The translations under genes and the position numbers were made by a program. Positions 1 through 7,566 of a stretch of 42,694 nucleotides of DNA are shown piece by piece. The DNA lies in the NCBI RefSeq assembly GCF_025362475.1, contig NZ_JANYGH010000044.1:1-42694 (forward strand), written 5' to 3'. The notes beneath the pieces were generated by a model. That model worked only from the letters and a program-made list of their open reading frames with translations. It was not told the DNA's origin and did no database searches. Positions within the stretch are counted from its first letter, which is position 1. Every line of letters starts with the position of its first letter. The DNA comes from Mucilaginibacter sp. (GTDB lineage Bacteria > Bacteroidota > Bacteroidia > Sphingobacteriales > Sphingobacteriaceae).

Positions 1-60
1 AACCTGGAAGTAGAGCGAACCTGGAAGAGTTATTATAAAACTCAAAATGTGGATTTGTAA
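1..60 (+). CDS. C-terminal end of an insertion-sequence transposase (partial)
   Basis: An open frame enters from the left edge and stops with TAA at 58-60, giving 19 residues ending in KTQNVDL. It lies directly before repeated terminal sequences that interrupt a neighbouring gene, so it is read as the tail of the transposase of the element whose end is at about 136. The visible residues are too few to name the IS family. A 10-bp sequence, aacctggaag, occurs twice within it (1-10 and 18-27). Confidence 0.4.
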   Translation, partial: NLEVERTWKSYYKTQNVDL

Positions 61-135
61 ACCTATTTTAGGACTAATAAATATTGTAAACGTATAACAG
101 GATTTATCAATTAAACTGTAAACCTATTTTAGGAC
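56..135 (+). repeat. Two 19-bp direct repeats at the IS end
   Basis: The sequence tgtaaacctattttaggac is present at 56-74 and 117-135, 61 bp apart start to start. A shorter ttgtaaac sits between them at 84-91. Repeated terminal motifs of this sort often serve as transposase binding sites. Confidence 0.8.
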
Positions 136-980
136 AAGACAGCCAGACCAACCGGTGAATCCGCGAGTCCGTACATCGTCTGCGGGCGCAATCCTAATTG
201 AAAACCATATCCGATACCCTTTTGATATACGAACTGCAAACGCTCGTAAGCGAGTTTCTCGTCGGCTGAAAGACCTGAGGGAGCCGGCGCCCCGGAAAAT
301 GCCGCGTTGTTAATATCCTCCTGAAATACGCCAGGCATGTTGGTGTGAATAGCCAACAACTCCGGAGGTGCAAGCAGACCTATTTGCTCGGTGATGAGCG
401 CGCCCCAATCGCCGCCTTGTGCTACAAATTTTTTATAGCCAAGGCGCTTCATCAGCACAACCCAGGCACGTGCGATATGTTGAGGGTCCCAGCCGGTAGT
501 AGTTGGCTTGCCCGAAAATCCATAGCCCGGTATGGAAGGAATTACGACATCAAACGCGTCCTCCGCCTTTTCACCATGTGCAGTAGGATTCACAAGCGGA
601 TCAATAATCTTCATTTGTTCGATGATGGAACCGGGCCATCCGTGCGTAATGATCATTGGCAACGCGTTTTCGTGTTTCGAACGAACATGAATAAAATGAA
701 TGTCGAGTCCATCGATTTCTGTTATAAATTGGGGCAAAGCATTCAGTCTCGATTCCACGTTACGCCAATTATAACTTGTGCCCCAGTATTTTGCCAGTGC
801 CTGAATAGTACCGAGTTGCACACCCTGCGTTTGATCGTCTACGGTTTCTCTTTCGGGCCATTTTGTTACTAAAATGCGGCGTTTTAAATCATCCAGATCG
901 GCCTGCGGAAAGGTAGTCTGGAAGGGGTGGATCAATTCCGCCGATCCTACTTCTTCTAAAGTGTCTGTGATTGTTTCCAT
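129..980 (-). pseudogene. Epoxide hydrolase-like alpha/beta hydrolase, 3' end removed by an IS
   Basis: The product is the N-terminal 281 residues of an epoxide hydrolase family protein with the EHN domain (about residues 15-120), followed by part of the alpha/beta-hydrolase fold. Visible motifs are the oxyanion HGWP (113-116), GYGFSGKP (152-159) and nucleophile Asp191 in GGDWG. It runs nearly colinear with the intact 403-residue paralogue at 1787-2998 up to GLAV. It then reads two foreign codons and a stop supplied by the insertion sequence. The missing part holds the ring-opening tyrosine and the catalytic histidine, so the product should be inactive even if made. The gene's own sequence is 137-980. 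It is third in a same-strand series after the intact paralogue and Ohr, with its own copy of the shared upstream module. Confidence 0.85.
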
Positions 981-1093
981 TGTTTAAATTTTAAAATTGC
1001 TTTCTTAATTTATTTTAGATGTAAACCGTAGTCTATCAACAAATTGGTTAGGCAGACTAAACGGCATTGTAGTATTCAGACTATTTATCAACG
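981..1093 (-). promoter_or_regulatory. Shared upstream module, copy 1
   Basis: This spacer aligns along most of its length with 1685-1786 and more loosely with 2999-3100. All three contain an attgctttctta-like block, a gtaaac block and the 25-bp core CAAATTGGTT-N7-CTAAAC, here at 1040-1064 (minus strand GTTTAG-N7-AACCAATTTG). It lies directly upstream of the truncated hydrolase. A common operator or promoter is inferred from its repetition in front of related genes. Confidence 0.6.
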
Positions 1094-1104
1094 GAGTATC
1101 CGGC

Positions 1105-1557
1105 TTAAACCACGTTGATCTCTACATTAATGTTACCGCGTGTGGCTTTTGAATACAGACAGGTTTGGTGACCTGCATCAGCCAGCGCCTGAGCAACTTC
1201 ACGTTCCAGGCCAGGTAAGCTAATGTTGAGGCGCGCCTGCAGGTGGTAATCCTCCCCGGTTTGGGCCAGGTCCACTTCAGCATCAACGGCGGCATCTGCC
1301 GGAAACCTTACCTTCATTTTTGCAGCAGCAATCTTCATCGCACTCATGAAACAGCCCGACCAGCCGGCGGCAAACAACTGCTCAGGATTTGTTCCAGTAC
1401 CAGGAGTGCCGGGACTGGAAAGTTTAACGTCCAGGCGACCATCAGAGCTAATAGCTGAGCCGCCATCGCGGCCTCCGGTAGTGTGAGTTTTGCCTGTGTA
1501 CAGTACTTTTGTGAGCTGGGTATCCACTTGTGGATCTTCTGTATGTGTATTTTCCAT
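1105..1557 (-). CDS. ohr: Organic hydroperoxide resistance protein (Ohr/OsmC family)
   Basis: A thiol peroxidase of the Ohr subgroup that reduces organic hydroperoxides in the cytoplasm. The 150-residue length is normal. The peroxidatic cysteine is Cys69 in GWSGCF and the resolving cysteine is Cys133 in HQTCLYSKATRGN. Glu59 in NPEQLFAAG and Arg30 fit the conserved active-site Glu and Arg. The gene sits between epoxide-hydrolase genes on the same strand; epoxides and lipid peroxides arise together in oxidative damage, so a shared detoxification role is plausible. Its upstream region contains the relic of a further epoxide hydrolase and module copy 2, so its transcript probably carries that relic as leader. 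No ohrR-type MarR gene is adjacent. Confidence 0.93.
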   Translation of the reverse strand: MENTHTEDPQVDTQLTKVLYTGKTHTTGGRDGGSAISSDGRLDVKLSSPGTPGTGTNPEQLFAAGWSGCFMSAMKIAAAKMKVRFPADAAVDAEVDLAQTGEDYHLQARLNISLPGLEREVAQALADAGHQTCLYSKATRGNINVEINVV

Positions 1558-1572
1558 TGTTTTGATTTTTAA

Positions 1573-1684
1573 TTATATGTATTGTTCAGTTTTCACTTCC
1601 ACTTTGTGCCAGTTATACTCCGTAGCCCTATAGTTGGCAAGGAACTTCATTGTCGCGAGCGGCACCCCTGCGTTTATCGTTCAT
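1573..1684 (-). pseudogene. Relic of a third epoxide hydrolase (N-terminal fragment)
   Basis: On the minus strand, the frame ending in TAA at 1575-1573 reads VPLATMKFLANYRATEYNWH, then KVEVK. This matches residues 54-78 of the intact paralogue (TPLATLQTLAGYWASNYDWR, then KIEAK). Just upstream, ATGAACGATAAACGCAGGG joins the shared leader to a point corresponding to about codon 48, in a different frame, so the first ~48 codons are deleted and the frame is shifted. Everything after about residue 84 is gone. The fragment is too short and broken to be functional. It shows that the cluster once held a third tandem copy, whose body was lost next to or replaced by ohr. Confidence 0.75.
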
Positions 1685-1786
1685 AATTGCTTTCTTAAAT
1701 TTATCCTCCATGTAAACAATATTCAGTTATCAAATTGGTTGAGCGTTCTAAACAGTCTTATGGTATTTAAACCATTTCCCAACAGA
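1685..1786 (-). promoter_or_regulatory. Shared upstream module, copy 2
   Basis: It aligns with 981-1093 over about 100 bp. The core CAAATTGGTT-N7-CTAAAC is at 1731-1755. It lies upstream of the hydrolase relic and ohr, and probably drives ohr. Confidence 0.6.
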
Positions 1787-2998
1787 TTAACGGAGCGAAC
1801 TAAAAGCCGCACGCATTTCATTAACAAATAGTGTTGGTTGCTCCCATGCAGGAAAATGCCCTCCTTTGTCAAGTTTATTGTAATGAATAAGATTTGGATA
1901 TGCCTTTTCTACCCAACTGTGTGGCGCCACAAAAAGCTCATCAGGAAAAACACTCACGGCAACGGGGATAGTGATCCCCTTTGGGCTAAAATAGGCCAGC
2001 TTATTTTCCCGGTAAAGACGCGCGGCTGAAACAGCAGTATTTGTTAACCAGAAAAGGGTGATGTTATCAAGAATCTCGTCTCGTGTAAGGGATTCATTTT
2101 GCCCGGCAAAGGCTCGTGAGATAAGATCTAAACCACGGGCGTCAAAGTCGATTAAAAATGCCGCCATACCAACCGGCGAATCTGCCAACGCGGCCAGTGC
2201 TTGGGGGCGCGATGCCATGTAAGAGGCATAATATACATGTTGGTATACAAATACCAATTGCTCATAGGCCTGTTTTTCCTCCCCGGATAACCATGAAGGA
2301 GTCGGCACACCTGTAAATGCGGCCTCGTTAAGTTCTGCCGGAACCGCCCCGGGCATGTTTGTATGAATCCCAATCAATTCGGGCGCTGCCTGTACAGCCA
2401 TCTGTTCTGTGATAAGTGCCCCCCAATCTCCACCCTGTGCCACAAACTTGTTGTAGCCAAGTCGTTTCATCAGCACTACCCAGGCTTTCGCTATACGCTC
2501 CGGTCCCCAACCTGTACTTGTTGGCTTGCCAGAAAATCCATAGCCAGGCATCGATGGAAAAACGACATCAAAGGCTTCCTCCGTCATCCCCCCAAACACT
2601 TCAGGATCGGTTAAAGGACCGATGATTTTCATCTGGTGAGTTATAGAAGCGGGCCAGCCATGAGTTATAATAATTGGGAGGGCATTTGGATTTTTTGAAC
2701 GTACATGTATGAAATGAATATCCAATCCATCAATACTGGTTATAAATTGCGGAAGGGCATTTATTTTTGCTTCTATTTTACGCCAGTCGTAGTTTGAAGC
2801 CCAATAGCCGGCAAGTGTCTGTAATGTGGCCAGTGGCGTACCCTGCGAAAAATCATCTACTGTTTCTTTTTCAGACCACCTCGTGGCTAAAATACGGCGA
2901 TGCAGATCATCAAGGTCGGCTTGCGGAAAGTTGAACCGGAAAGGACGGATCAACTCGCCTGATCCCACTTCCTCTAAAGTTGCTGTGCTGGTTTCCAT
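1787..2998 (-). CDS. Epoxide hydrolase family protein (EHN + alpha/beta hydrolase)
   Basis: A full-length 403-residue member of the microsomal/juvenile-hormone-type epoxide hydrolase family, which opens epoxides to diols through a covalent ester intermediate. The EHN domain covers roughly residues 15-120. Visible catalytic elements are the oxyanion HGWP (113-116), nucleophile Asp191 in QGGDWG, a likely ring-opening Tyr329 in ARLYRE, and the base His381 in GGHFPAWEQP. The acidic partner is probably in FPDE (352-355). No signal peptide is seen, so it should be cytoplasmic. It is the only intact copy of a family that occurs three times here (truncated at 129-980, relic at 1573-1684). Substrate cannot be read from sequence. 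Module copy 3 lies immediately upstream. Confidence 0.9.
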   Translation of the reverse strand: METSTATLEEVGSGELIRPFRFNFPQADLDDLHRRILATRWSEKETVDDFSQGTPLATLQTLAGYWASNYDWRKIEAKINALPQFITSIDGLDIHFIHVRSKNPNALPIIITHGWPASITHQMKIIGPLTDPEVFGGMTEEAFDVVFPSMPGYGFSGKPTSTGWGPERIAKAWVVLMKRLGYNKFVAQGGDWGALITEQMAVQAAPELIGIHTNMPGAVPAELNEAAFTGVPTPSWLSGEEKQAYEQLVFVYQHVYYASYMASRPQALAALADSPVGMAAFLIDFDARGLDLISRAFAGQNESLTRDEILDNITLFWLTNTAVSAARLYRENKLAYFSPKGITIPVAVSVFPDELFVAPHSWVEKAYPNLIHYNKLDKGGHFPAWEQPTLFVNEMRAAFSSLR

Positions 2999-3100
2999 TG
3001 TATAGATTTTAAAATTTCTTTCTTACATCTATCCTCCATGTCAACTGTATTCAATTAGCAAATTGATGGCGTATGCTAAACGGTTTTGTAGTAAATTTTA
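2999..3100 (-). promoter_or_regulatory. Shared upstream module, copy 3
   Basis: This is the divergent third copy of the module upstream of the intact epoxide hydrolase. The core is CAAATTGATG-N7-CTAAAC at 3059-3083, with the same 7-bp spacing as the others. Confidence 0.55.
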
Positions 3101-3154
3101 AGGTGTCATTATTTTTTAGCAAAGATATTTATATCATCAACCGGCATCCAGCAC

Positions 3155-3179
3155 CAAATAGGTTAAGTGGACTAAATAC
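3155..3179 (-). promoter_or_regulatory. Fourth copy of the 25-bp core motif
   Basis: The sequence here is CAAATAGGTT-N7-CTAAAT, with the same spacing as the three module cores but without the rest of the module around it. It lies between the intact epoxide hydrolase and the LytTR regulator. A second operator for the same regulator is the simplest reading. Confidence 0.45.
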
Positions 3180-3351
3180 CTCCTGAGGTGGACATTTTTA
3201 AACTCGAAATTTTTTAACTTTTGCGATGATTATAATTTCCAGAAACGAAATTTACGTATTAATAGCCTCCAGGGAATGAGGGGAATAATTCAAAGAAGAT
3301 TGTACTTCTTTTTTAAAGGGTGACCTGAAAATTGCCTGTTTTTTTTAAAGA

Positions 3352-3768
3352 CTACCGGTTATCGAGCCAGTGCAAAAAAATACTCACCTTTTCTTTAGGA
3401 ACCACCAATTTATCGGAGACAGGTATAATTGGATTAACCAATAGTTTCCTTGCAAAATAATGCTCAACATCCTTTATTAACTGAAAGCTTATCAAGTATT
3501 GCCTGTTTAACCTAAAAAACTGACTGTTTGCCAAAAGTTTCTGAATCCGGTCCAATGAATAGTTTACAGCATATTCCTGCTGATCGAAGCACACAAGTGC
3601 TGATGATTCGCACGTGACATAAAAAAAAGCAATATGATCAACGGGCACTGTGCTATATTTATTTTGCCTGAAAACAAGGAAGCTTGTTTTACCGCTGCGT
3701 TTTTCTAACACATCATCAGAATAAGATCCGTCATTTTGTTGGGTGACTTTCATGACTTGCGTTTCCAT
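3352..3768 (-). CDS. LytTR-type DNA-binding regulator without receiver domain
   Basis: A 138-residue protein in which about residues 28-135 fit the LytTR DNA-binding fold: a strand with VPVDHIAFFYV, then NYSLDRIQKLL, the conserved FFRLNRQYLIS stretch, and a C-terminal PVSDKLVVPKEKV strand pair. Most LytTR proteins carry an N-terminal receiver domain; here only about 25 polar residues precede the domain, so control by phosphorylation is unlikely. It lies upstream of, and on the same strand as, the epoxide hydrolase/ohr series, making it a candidate regulator of the repeated motif, though that link is inferred from position only. Confidence 0.85.
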   Translation of the reverse strand: METQVMKVTQQNDGSYSDDVLEKRSGKTSFLVFRQNKYSTVPVDHIAFFYVTCESSALVCFDQQEYAVNYSLDRIQKLLANSQFFRLNRQYLISFQLIKDVEHYFARKLLVNPIIPVSDKLVVPKEKVSIFLHWLDNR

Positions 3769-4231
3769 CTTATTAGGTTTTATTTTTCTTAACCATCCGC
3801 CTGCCCAGGTTTATTACATCTTTAATCAGTTAAAGAATAAACTCGGCTACTGCTATCTACCTTGGGGGCCGAAAACCAAATGTCCATGTTATGTGAAATT
3901 CTATTCAAAAATAGTAAAACAGTAAACTCCAAGAAAGATTAAAATGATTAAAAACGTAATTGCAGCAAGGTAGTGGCCGGAGTTTACAAACAGTGTACTA
4001 TCATAACACTTTTTATTAGTTCATAGTAACTTAACTTCATGAATAATTAATGGAGAAAACCTGCTTTATGCGTTAATGATTGCCTGTACGGCAAGCCATT
4101 GGCCTATTATTATTTGAGGCGAAATTTTATTGGTAACAAATTCAACAACTTAGCGTCAAAAGGTTATCAATACAACCTGCAAGTTTTACTGAATTTATTA
4201 TTAAACATTAACCCCATAAAAACAACCTGTC
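3769..4231. other. Intergenic region without recognised gene
   Basis: This AT-rich spacer of 463 bp separates the divergent LytTR and DUF4342 genes and must hold both promoters. I see no convincing small ORF, RNA gene or repeat. Confidence 0.5.
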
Positions 4232-4498
4232 ATGACCTCAAAAGAATCATTCTCCCTAAACGGGGATATCCTGCTTAAAAAAGTAAAAGAACTAATTGCC
4301 GAAGGCAACATCAGGAAAATAACCATAACAGATCATTCCGGTAAAGAATTGATGACATTTCCTTTGGCCGTAGGTATAGTAGGCATTTTCCTGGCACCAG
4401 TATTGGCAGCCGTAGGAGCAGTAGCCGCGCTGATTGGCGAATGTACAATCACCGTTGAACGGGAGGAGCCGGAAGCAGAACAAAAGGACGAATTGTAA
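4232..4498 (+). CDS. DUF4342 family protein
   Basis: A small protein of 88 residues matching the DUF4342 layout as I know it. An N-terminal amphipathic part (GDILLKKVKELIAEGN) is followed by a two-strand segment (KITITDHSGKELMTFPL), a hydrophobic stretch of about 25 residues (PLAVGIVGIFLAPVLAAVGA onward) and an acidic tail after CTITVERE. The hydrophobic stretch could be one membrane helix or a hairpin. No biochemical role is established for this family to my knowledge. It is followed by a hairpin terminator and then an independent acetyltransferase gene, so it looks monocistronic. Confidence 0.85.
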   Translation: MTSKESFSLNGDILLKKVKELIAEGNIRKITITDHSGKELMTFPLAVGIVGIFLAPVLAAVGAVAALIGECTITVEREEPEAEQKDEL

Positions 4499-4520
4499 AT
4501 TGCTGTAAATGCAATAGGTT

Positions 4521-4578
4521 AAATGCATGCAGCGGCAGTTGGAATTTAAAAACAAACATTGCTGCTGTATGCATTTTT
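4521..4578 (+). terminator. Hairpin terminator after the DUF4342 gene
   Basis: The arms aaatgcatgcagcggca (4521-4537) and tgctgctgtatgcattt (4560-4576) pair over 17 bp with two mismatches. The right arm runs into a T tract. Confidence 0.55.
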
Positions 4579-4685
4579 ATTGATGCTTTCCCCGTCGCTG
4601 GCGAACACCTTCCGCGTAAATCCCGCTGGTAAAATTCAACAATATGATGCATTTTTACAATTGCATCAGCACTCCTCTATAGGTT

Positions 4686-5168
4686 ATGGAAATAAGACCG
4701 GCCACTCAACAAGATTATGATTCAGTTTGGGAAATATTCTCAAAAGTTATACAAACAGGAGATACGTACGCGTTTGATCCTGAAACTCCGAAAGCTGATT
4801 TACAAAAACATTGGTTTGCAAGCCCCATCCAAACCTTTGTTGCCGAAGAGGACCATAAAATATTAGGCACTTATATCATGAAGCCCAACCAGGTGGGACT
4901 GGGCAACCACATAGCCAATTGCGGTTATATGGTACATCCTGATGCCAGAGGCAAAGGTATAGGAAGCCTGCTTTGCCGGCACTCTATGCAAATAGCTAAA
5001 GAACAAGGGTACAAGGCTATGCAGTTTAACATTGTGGTTTCAACCAATTATGATGCGGTAAAGCTTTGGCAAAAAAATGGCTTTACCATTATTGGCACTA
5101 CCCCTAATGGTTTCAGGCACCTGCAATTGGGGCTTGTAGATACCTATATCATGTACAAGCCGCTGTAA
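4686..5168 (+). CDS. GNAT family N-acetyltransferase
   Basis: A 160-residue acetyl-CoA-dependent acyltransferase of the GNAT fold. The acetyl-CoA-binding motif A is visible as ARGKGIGS (87-94), preceded by the strand GYMVHPD and followed by helix SLLCRHSMQIAKEQG. The C-terminal NYDAVKLWQKNGFTIIGTTP is the usual motif B. The N-terminus EIRPATQQDYDSVWEIF is typical of the family. Substrate is not predictable; small-molecule, antibiotic and protein acetylators share this layout. No partner gene is linked. Confidence 0.92.
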   Translation: MEIRPATQQDYDSVWEIFSKVIQTGDTYAFDPETPKADLQKHWFASPIQTFVAEEDHKILGTYIMKPNQVGLGNHIANCGYMVHPDARGKGIGSLLCRHSMQIAKEQGYKAMQFNIVVSTNYDAVKLWQKNGFTIIGTTPNGFRHLQLGLVDTYIMYKPL

Positions 5169-5265
5169 TACACCTTTATGCTTCAAAACTGCATATCGGC
5201 CCCCCATTAGCGAAAGTCTTGTGTGGTGGACAGAGTAGTGGCTGACTTGTGTTTAGTACAATACC

Positions 5266-5910
5266 TTATCTACCAGCAACTGCCGCTTCAATATCTTCCT
5301 TAATAAATACCCATTCCTTACCTTTTAAGCAAATGGGATCCAAATCATCATTGGCATCAGCAAAATCCGAGAAATTATTTATGATCAGGCGTTCATCATG
5401 TGTCCATTCAAAACGTCGCTTGTGGAGAAGGATCATGGCGGCGACGCTGTATTGACTTAGTAATTCATGCAAATCCCAAAAGTCTTTTTTCCTGCCGCCC
5501 CTTTGTACTACATCTATTTTCATGGCAACAATCTCTTCCATAGTTGCCATGCGCACACCATCTTGCAGAAACACATCTTGAAAAAAAGGATCCATGGAAT
5601 AGTATAAATCCAGTTTGATAGCGTTATCCGGATCAGTTCCAATAAGGTAAGATTTTCCCATGCCCGGATTACCTCCAAACTCACCATCTACATGCCCGAA
5701 GCTTTTGTTGAGAAATCTTTCAATAGCGTCAAAATCAACAGAGCCATAATTCGCATCGGTAAAAAGATCTATATCCACTGACATTCGGTGTCCCAAATAC
5801 AAGCTCAACGCTGTGCCGCCAACAAGTCTGAAGTCTTTAAGTTCTTCAGCCACCATTAATGTCATTAAACAGTGTTTTAAAAGGGCATTTACAGTATTCC
5901 AATAGAGCAT
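5266..5910 (-). CDS. AbiEii-type nucleotidyltransferase toxin
   Basis: A 214-residue nucleotidyltransferase of the AbiEii/MenT-like toxin superfamily. The signature GGTALSLYLGHR (31-42) followed by DIDLF (46-50) gives the GG...D-x-D metal site. A third acidic residue is Asp101 in KLDLYY, and the later KIDVVQRG and KKDFWDLHELL blocks are also typical. Known members block translation by modifying tRNA or act in phage abortive infection. The gene starts 1 base after the stop of a helix-turn-helix gene, the order expected for antitoxin-toxin. The partner is not the usual AbiEi, which makes the pairing notable. Confidence 0.88.
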   Translation of the reverse strand: MLYWNTVNALLKHCLMTLMVAEELKDFRLVGGTALSLYLGHRMSVDIDLFTDANYGSVDFDAIERFLNKSFGHVDGEFGGNPGMGKSYLIGTDPDNAIKLDLYYSMDPFFQDVFLQDGVRMATMEEIVAMKIDVVQRGGRKKDFWDLHELLSQYSVAAMILLHKRRFEWTHDERLIINNFSDFADANDDLDPICLKGKEWVFIKEDIEAAVAGR

Positions 5911-5911
5911 G

Positions 5912-6418
5912 TTATTTTGCTTTTACGTGTCCCATTACAGGCAGTGTATTATTTGCAATCCTGGTACTGCCAGTAATAGCCTTAATTTTATCTTTACCGT
6001 AGAACCTCAGCATTTCTTTTTTTTCATCATCATTTCCCCGTTCAAACACACGTTGAATAACTGCTTTATACTGCTTTTCCCAATCAATCTTAGTGATATC
6101 TGTATCCCAGAACAGCTTTTTTCGAATAACTGAAAGGTCAGGACGTTCCCCTAAATTAGCTTTCTGCTGTTCCTTTTTTATTTCGTAATAAGTCTGAAGC
6201 AGAAGCATTGTTCCCTCTTCCAATCCTAAAGCTTTGTCAATTTTTAAAGATAGTGCAGGCGTCAGTCCGCGTTGTCCTTTAGTAATGCTGTTTAACGTTT
6301 GAGGATATTCATGTAATGAAAGTGCAAAAGGGCCTTTTTTGAGGTTCCTTTTCTTAAGCTCACGTTCCAGAATAACTCCTGGATGAATGCCCTTATATTT
6401 TTCTATTACAGTTTCCAT
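5912..6418 (-). CDS. HTH antitoxin with C-terminal DUF6922-like domain
   Basis: Probable antitoxin and autorepressor for the adjacent AbiEii-type toxin. Starting at the internal ATG (6418) gives 168 residues. HPGVILERELKKRNL onward is a HigA/VapI-like helix-turn-helix (about residues 12-70). The C-terminal half (LFWDTDITKIDWEKQYKAVI, then QRVFERGNDDEKKEML) resembles DUF6922 antitoxin-like domains. The frame extends upstream to 6463, but those 15 codons lie over a perfect 20-bp palindrome that is better explained as operator, hence the choice of the inner start. The HTH plus DUF6922 arrangement is recognised by eye only. Confidence 0.78.
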   Translation of the reverse strand: METVIEKYKGIHPGVILERELKKRNLKKGPFALSLHEYPQTLNSITKGQRGLTPALSLKIDKALGLEEGTMLLLQTYYEIKKEQQKANLGERPDLSVIRKKLFWDTDITKIDWEKQYKAVIQRVFERGNDDEKKEMLRFYGKDKIKAITGSTRIANNTLPVMGHVKAK

Positions 6419-6426
6419 ATGACTAA

Positions 6427-6446
6427 TATAAACAAATTTGTTTATA
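6427..6446 (-). promoter_or_regulatory. Palindromic operator of the toxin-antitoxin operon
   Basis: A perfect 20-bp palindrome, tataaacaaatttgtttata, ends 8 bp upstream of the chosen antitoxin start. A second palindrome, tataattata, lies at 6450-6459. The position fits autoregulation by the HTH antitoxin. Confidence 0.65.
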
Positions 6447-6614
6447 AAATTATAATTATACAAATATGGTTATAAACGAACTATTATCCTCTCAACTTGT
6501 TATTAATAGATTCTTAATTGTAGGGTTGTGGAATGTTATAGTGAACCGTTCAACCAAGGTTGGGTGAAGGCCTTTCTAAGAATAATTTTTGTTAAAAGTT
6601 CCCCCTTGCAGAAA

Positions 6615-7325
6615 TTATTGATCCAATTGCGTATTCCTTTGATCAGCTGGGATCTTCAAAAAAGCTTTATAACTGGTATCCAGATAAAACACAAGGTTAA
6701 AATCGGCACTGAAATAGGTTTTAGCCGATGGGGTATAAAGAACTAAAAAGTCGTCCATATCCTTACCTTTTAAAGGCAGGTACTTGGCTATATTATCGGC
6801 ATTAAAAACCTTGACTATTTGATCCTGTTGGTCTTGGTTTATTAAAAAATCCTGCTGTTGCTTGCGTTTCTTCTCGTCTTTTTTAAAATACCTTAACCTG
6901 AACGTGAGGCCGCCGTCATAATTACCAAGCTTATCGCGATGATACACCACCGTTTGGTTATGAAACTCGGGCGCAGCGAATGAGCCGGCATGTATCGCTT
7001 CCGTAGCGGTTACATTTACCTCGTTAAGCATATTATGCTGAGGCGTCAGGAATATTTCAAGAGGTTTATTGCCGGTAAGCAGCACGGTATCCGGTTTATA
7101 AAAAGCACCGCTAAACACCAGCAGTTCACCAGCTTTGCCGCCTATAGTAAATGCACCGGTTTTATCCGTAATAACAACCTTATTGTTACCCAGGTTTTCA
7201 ACCCGTATATTTTGCAGCACCACGCGTGTTTTATTCTCATATACCACACCGCTATGCAAACTTTGCCCCAATGCAACTGCCGAAATTATGCAGCCCGTAA
7301 GTAACAAAAACACCCTTTTAAGCAT
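6615..7325 (-). CDS. Exported protein with carboxypeptidase-like regulatory domain
   Basis: A 236-residue protein with a signal peptide (about residues 1-21, ending ALGQ). Residues about 22-95 form a beta-sandwich like the carboxypeptidase-D regulatory/plug-associated domain of Bacteroidota envelope proteins (GVVYENKTRVVLQNIRVENL ... TDKTGAFTI). The remainder is not recognised and contains a charged KKDEKKRKQQQ stretch. There is no barrel, so it is not a TonB receptor. It is likely periplasmic or surface-exposed. No operon partner is evident. Confidence 0.75.
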   Translation of the reverse strand: MLKRVFLLLTGCIISAVALGQSLHSGVVYENKTRVVLQNIRVENLGNNKVVITDKTGAFTIGGKAGELLVFSGAFYKPDTVLLTGNKPLEIFLTPQHNMLNEVNVTATEAIHAGSFAAPEFHNQTVVYHRDKLGNYDGGLTFRLRYFKKDEKKRKQQQDFLINQDQQDQIVKVFNADNIAKYLPLKGKDMDDFLVLYTPSAKTYFSADFNLVFYLDTSYKAFLKIPADQRNTQLDQ

Positions 7326-7485
7326 ATATAAAAATAAACATAAAATTTAAACTACAATTATACAAAACAGCATTTAACTAAAATTAACAGCTTTGCAATC
7401 ATATAAAACATCAATGAAAACTCTTTAACATTGAGTGACTGATGGTTGCACTTTATCGCTGACTTATACGCTATAACCAAAGTAT

Positions 7486-7520
7486 AAAAAAAAGGTGCAC
7501 CCGAAGATGCACCCTTTATA
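7486..7520 (-). terminator. Intrinsic terminator of the SPFH gene
   Basis: On the minus strand a GGTGCA...TGCACC stem (arms 7508-7513 and 7494-7499) is followed by eight T residues. It lies just below the stop of the SPFH gene. Confidence 0.75.
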
Positions 7521-7566
7521 AAAACCATTATTACAAAGCAATAAAATAGTACTTATTTATCATTCA

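Larger units (their letters stand above)
1..136. mobile_element. Right end of an insertion sequence
   Basis: The epoxide-hydrolase homology on the minus strand stops abruptly at about 137. The foreign sequence beyond it holds two 19-bp direct copies of tgtaaacctattttaggac and a transposase-like reading-frame tail. The outer copy finishes in CA at 135-136, which fits elements with TG...CA ends, such as the IS21 and IS3 groups. The other end and any target-site duplication lie outside the window, so the family and exact boundary are inferred. Confidence 0.55.

Noticed and set aside
345..872. A 175-codon plus-strand frame opposite the truncated epoxide hydrolase
   Set aside because: The minus strand encodes conserved hydrolase motifs here. 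The opposite frame is Arg/His/Cys-rich without family features.
6464..6614. Regulatory RNA or riboswitch between the antitoxin and the exported protein
   Set aside because: No stable stem or known consensus seen; the only clear structures are the palindromes next to the antitoxin.
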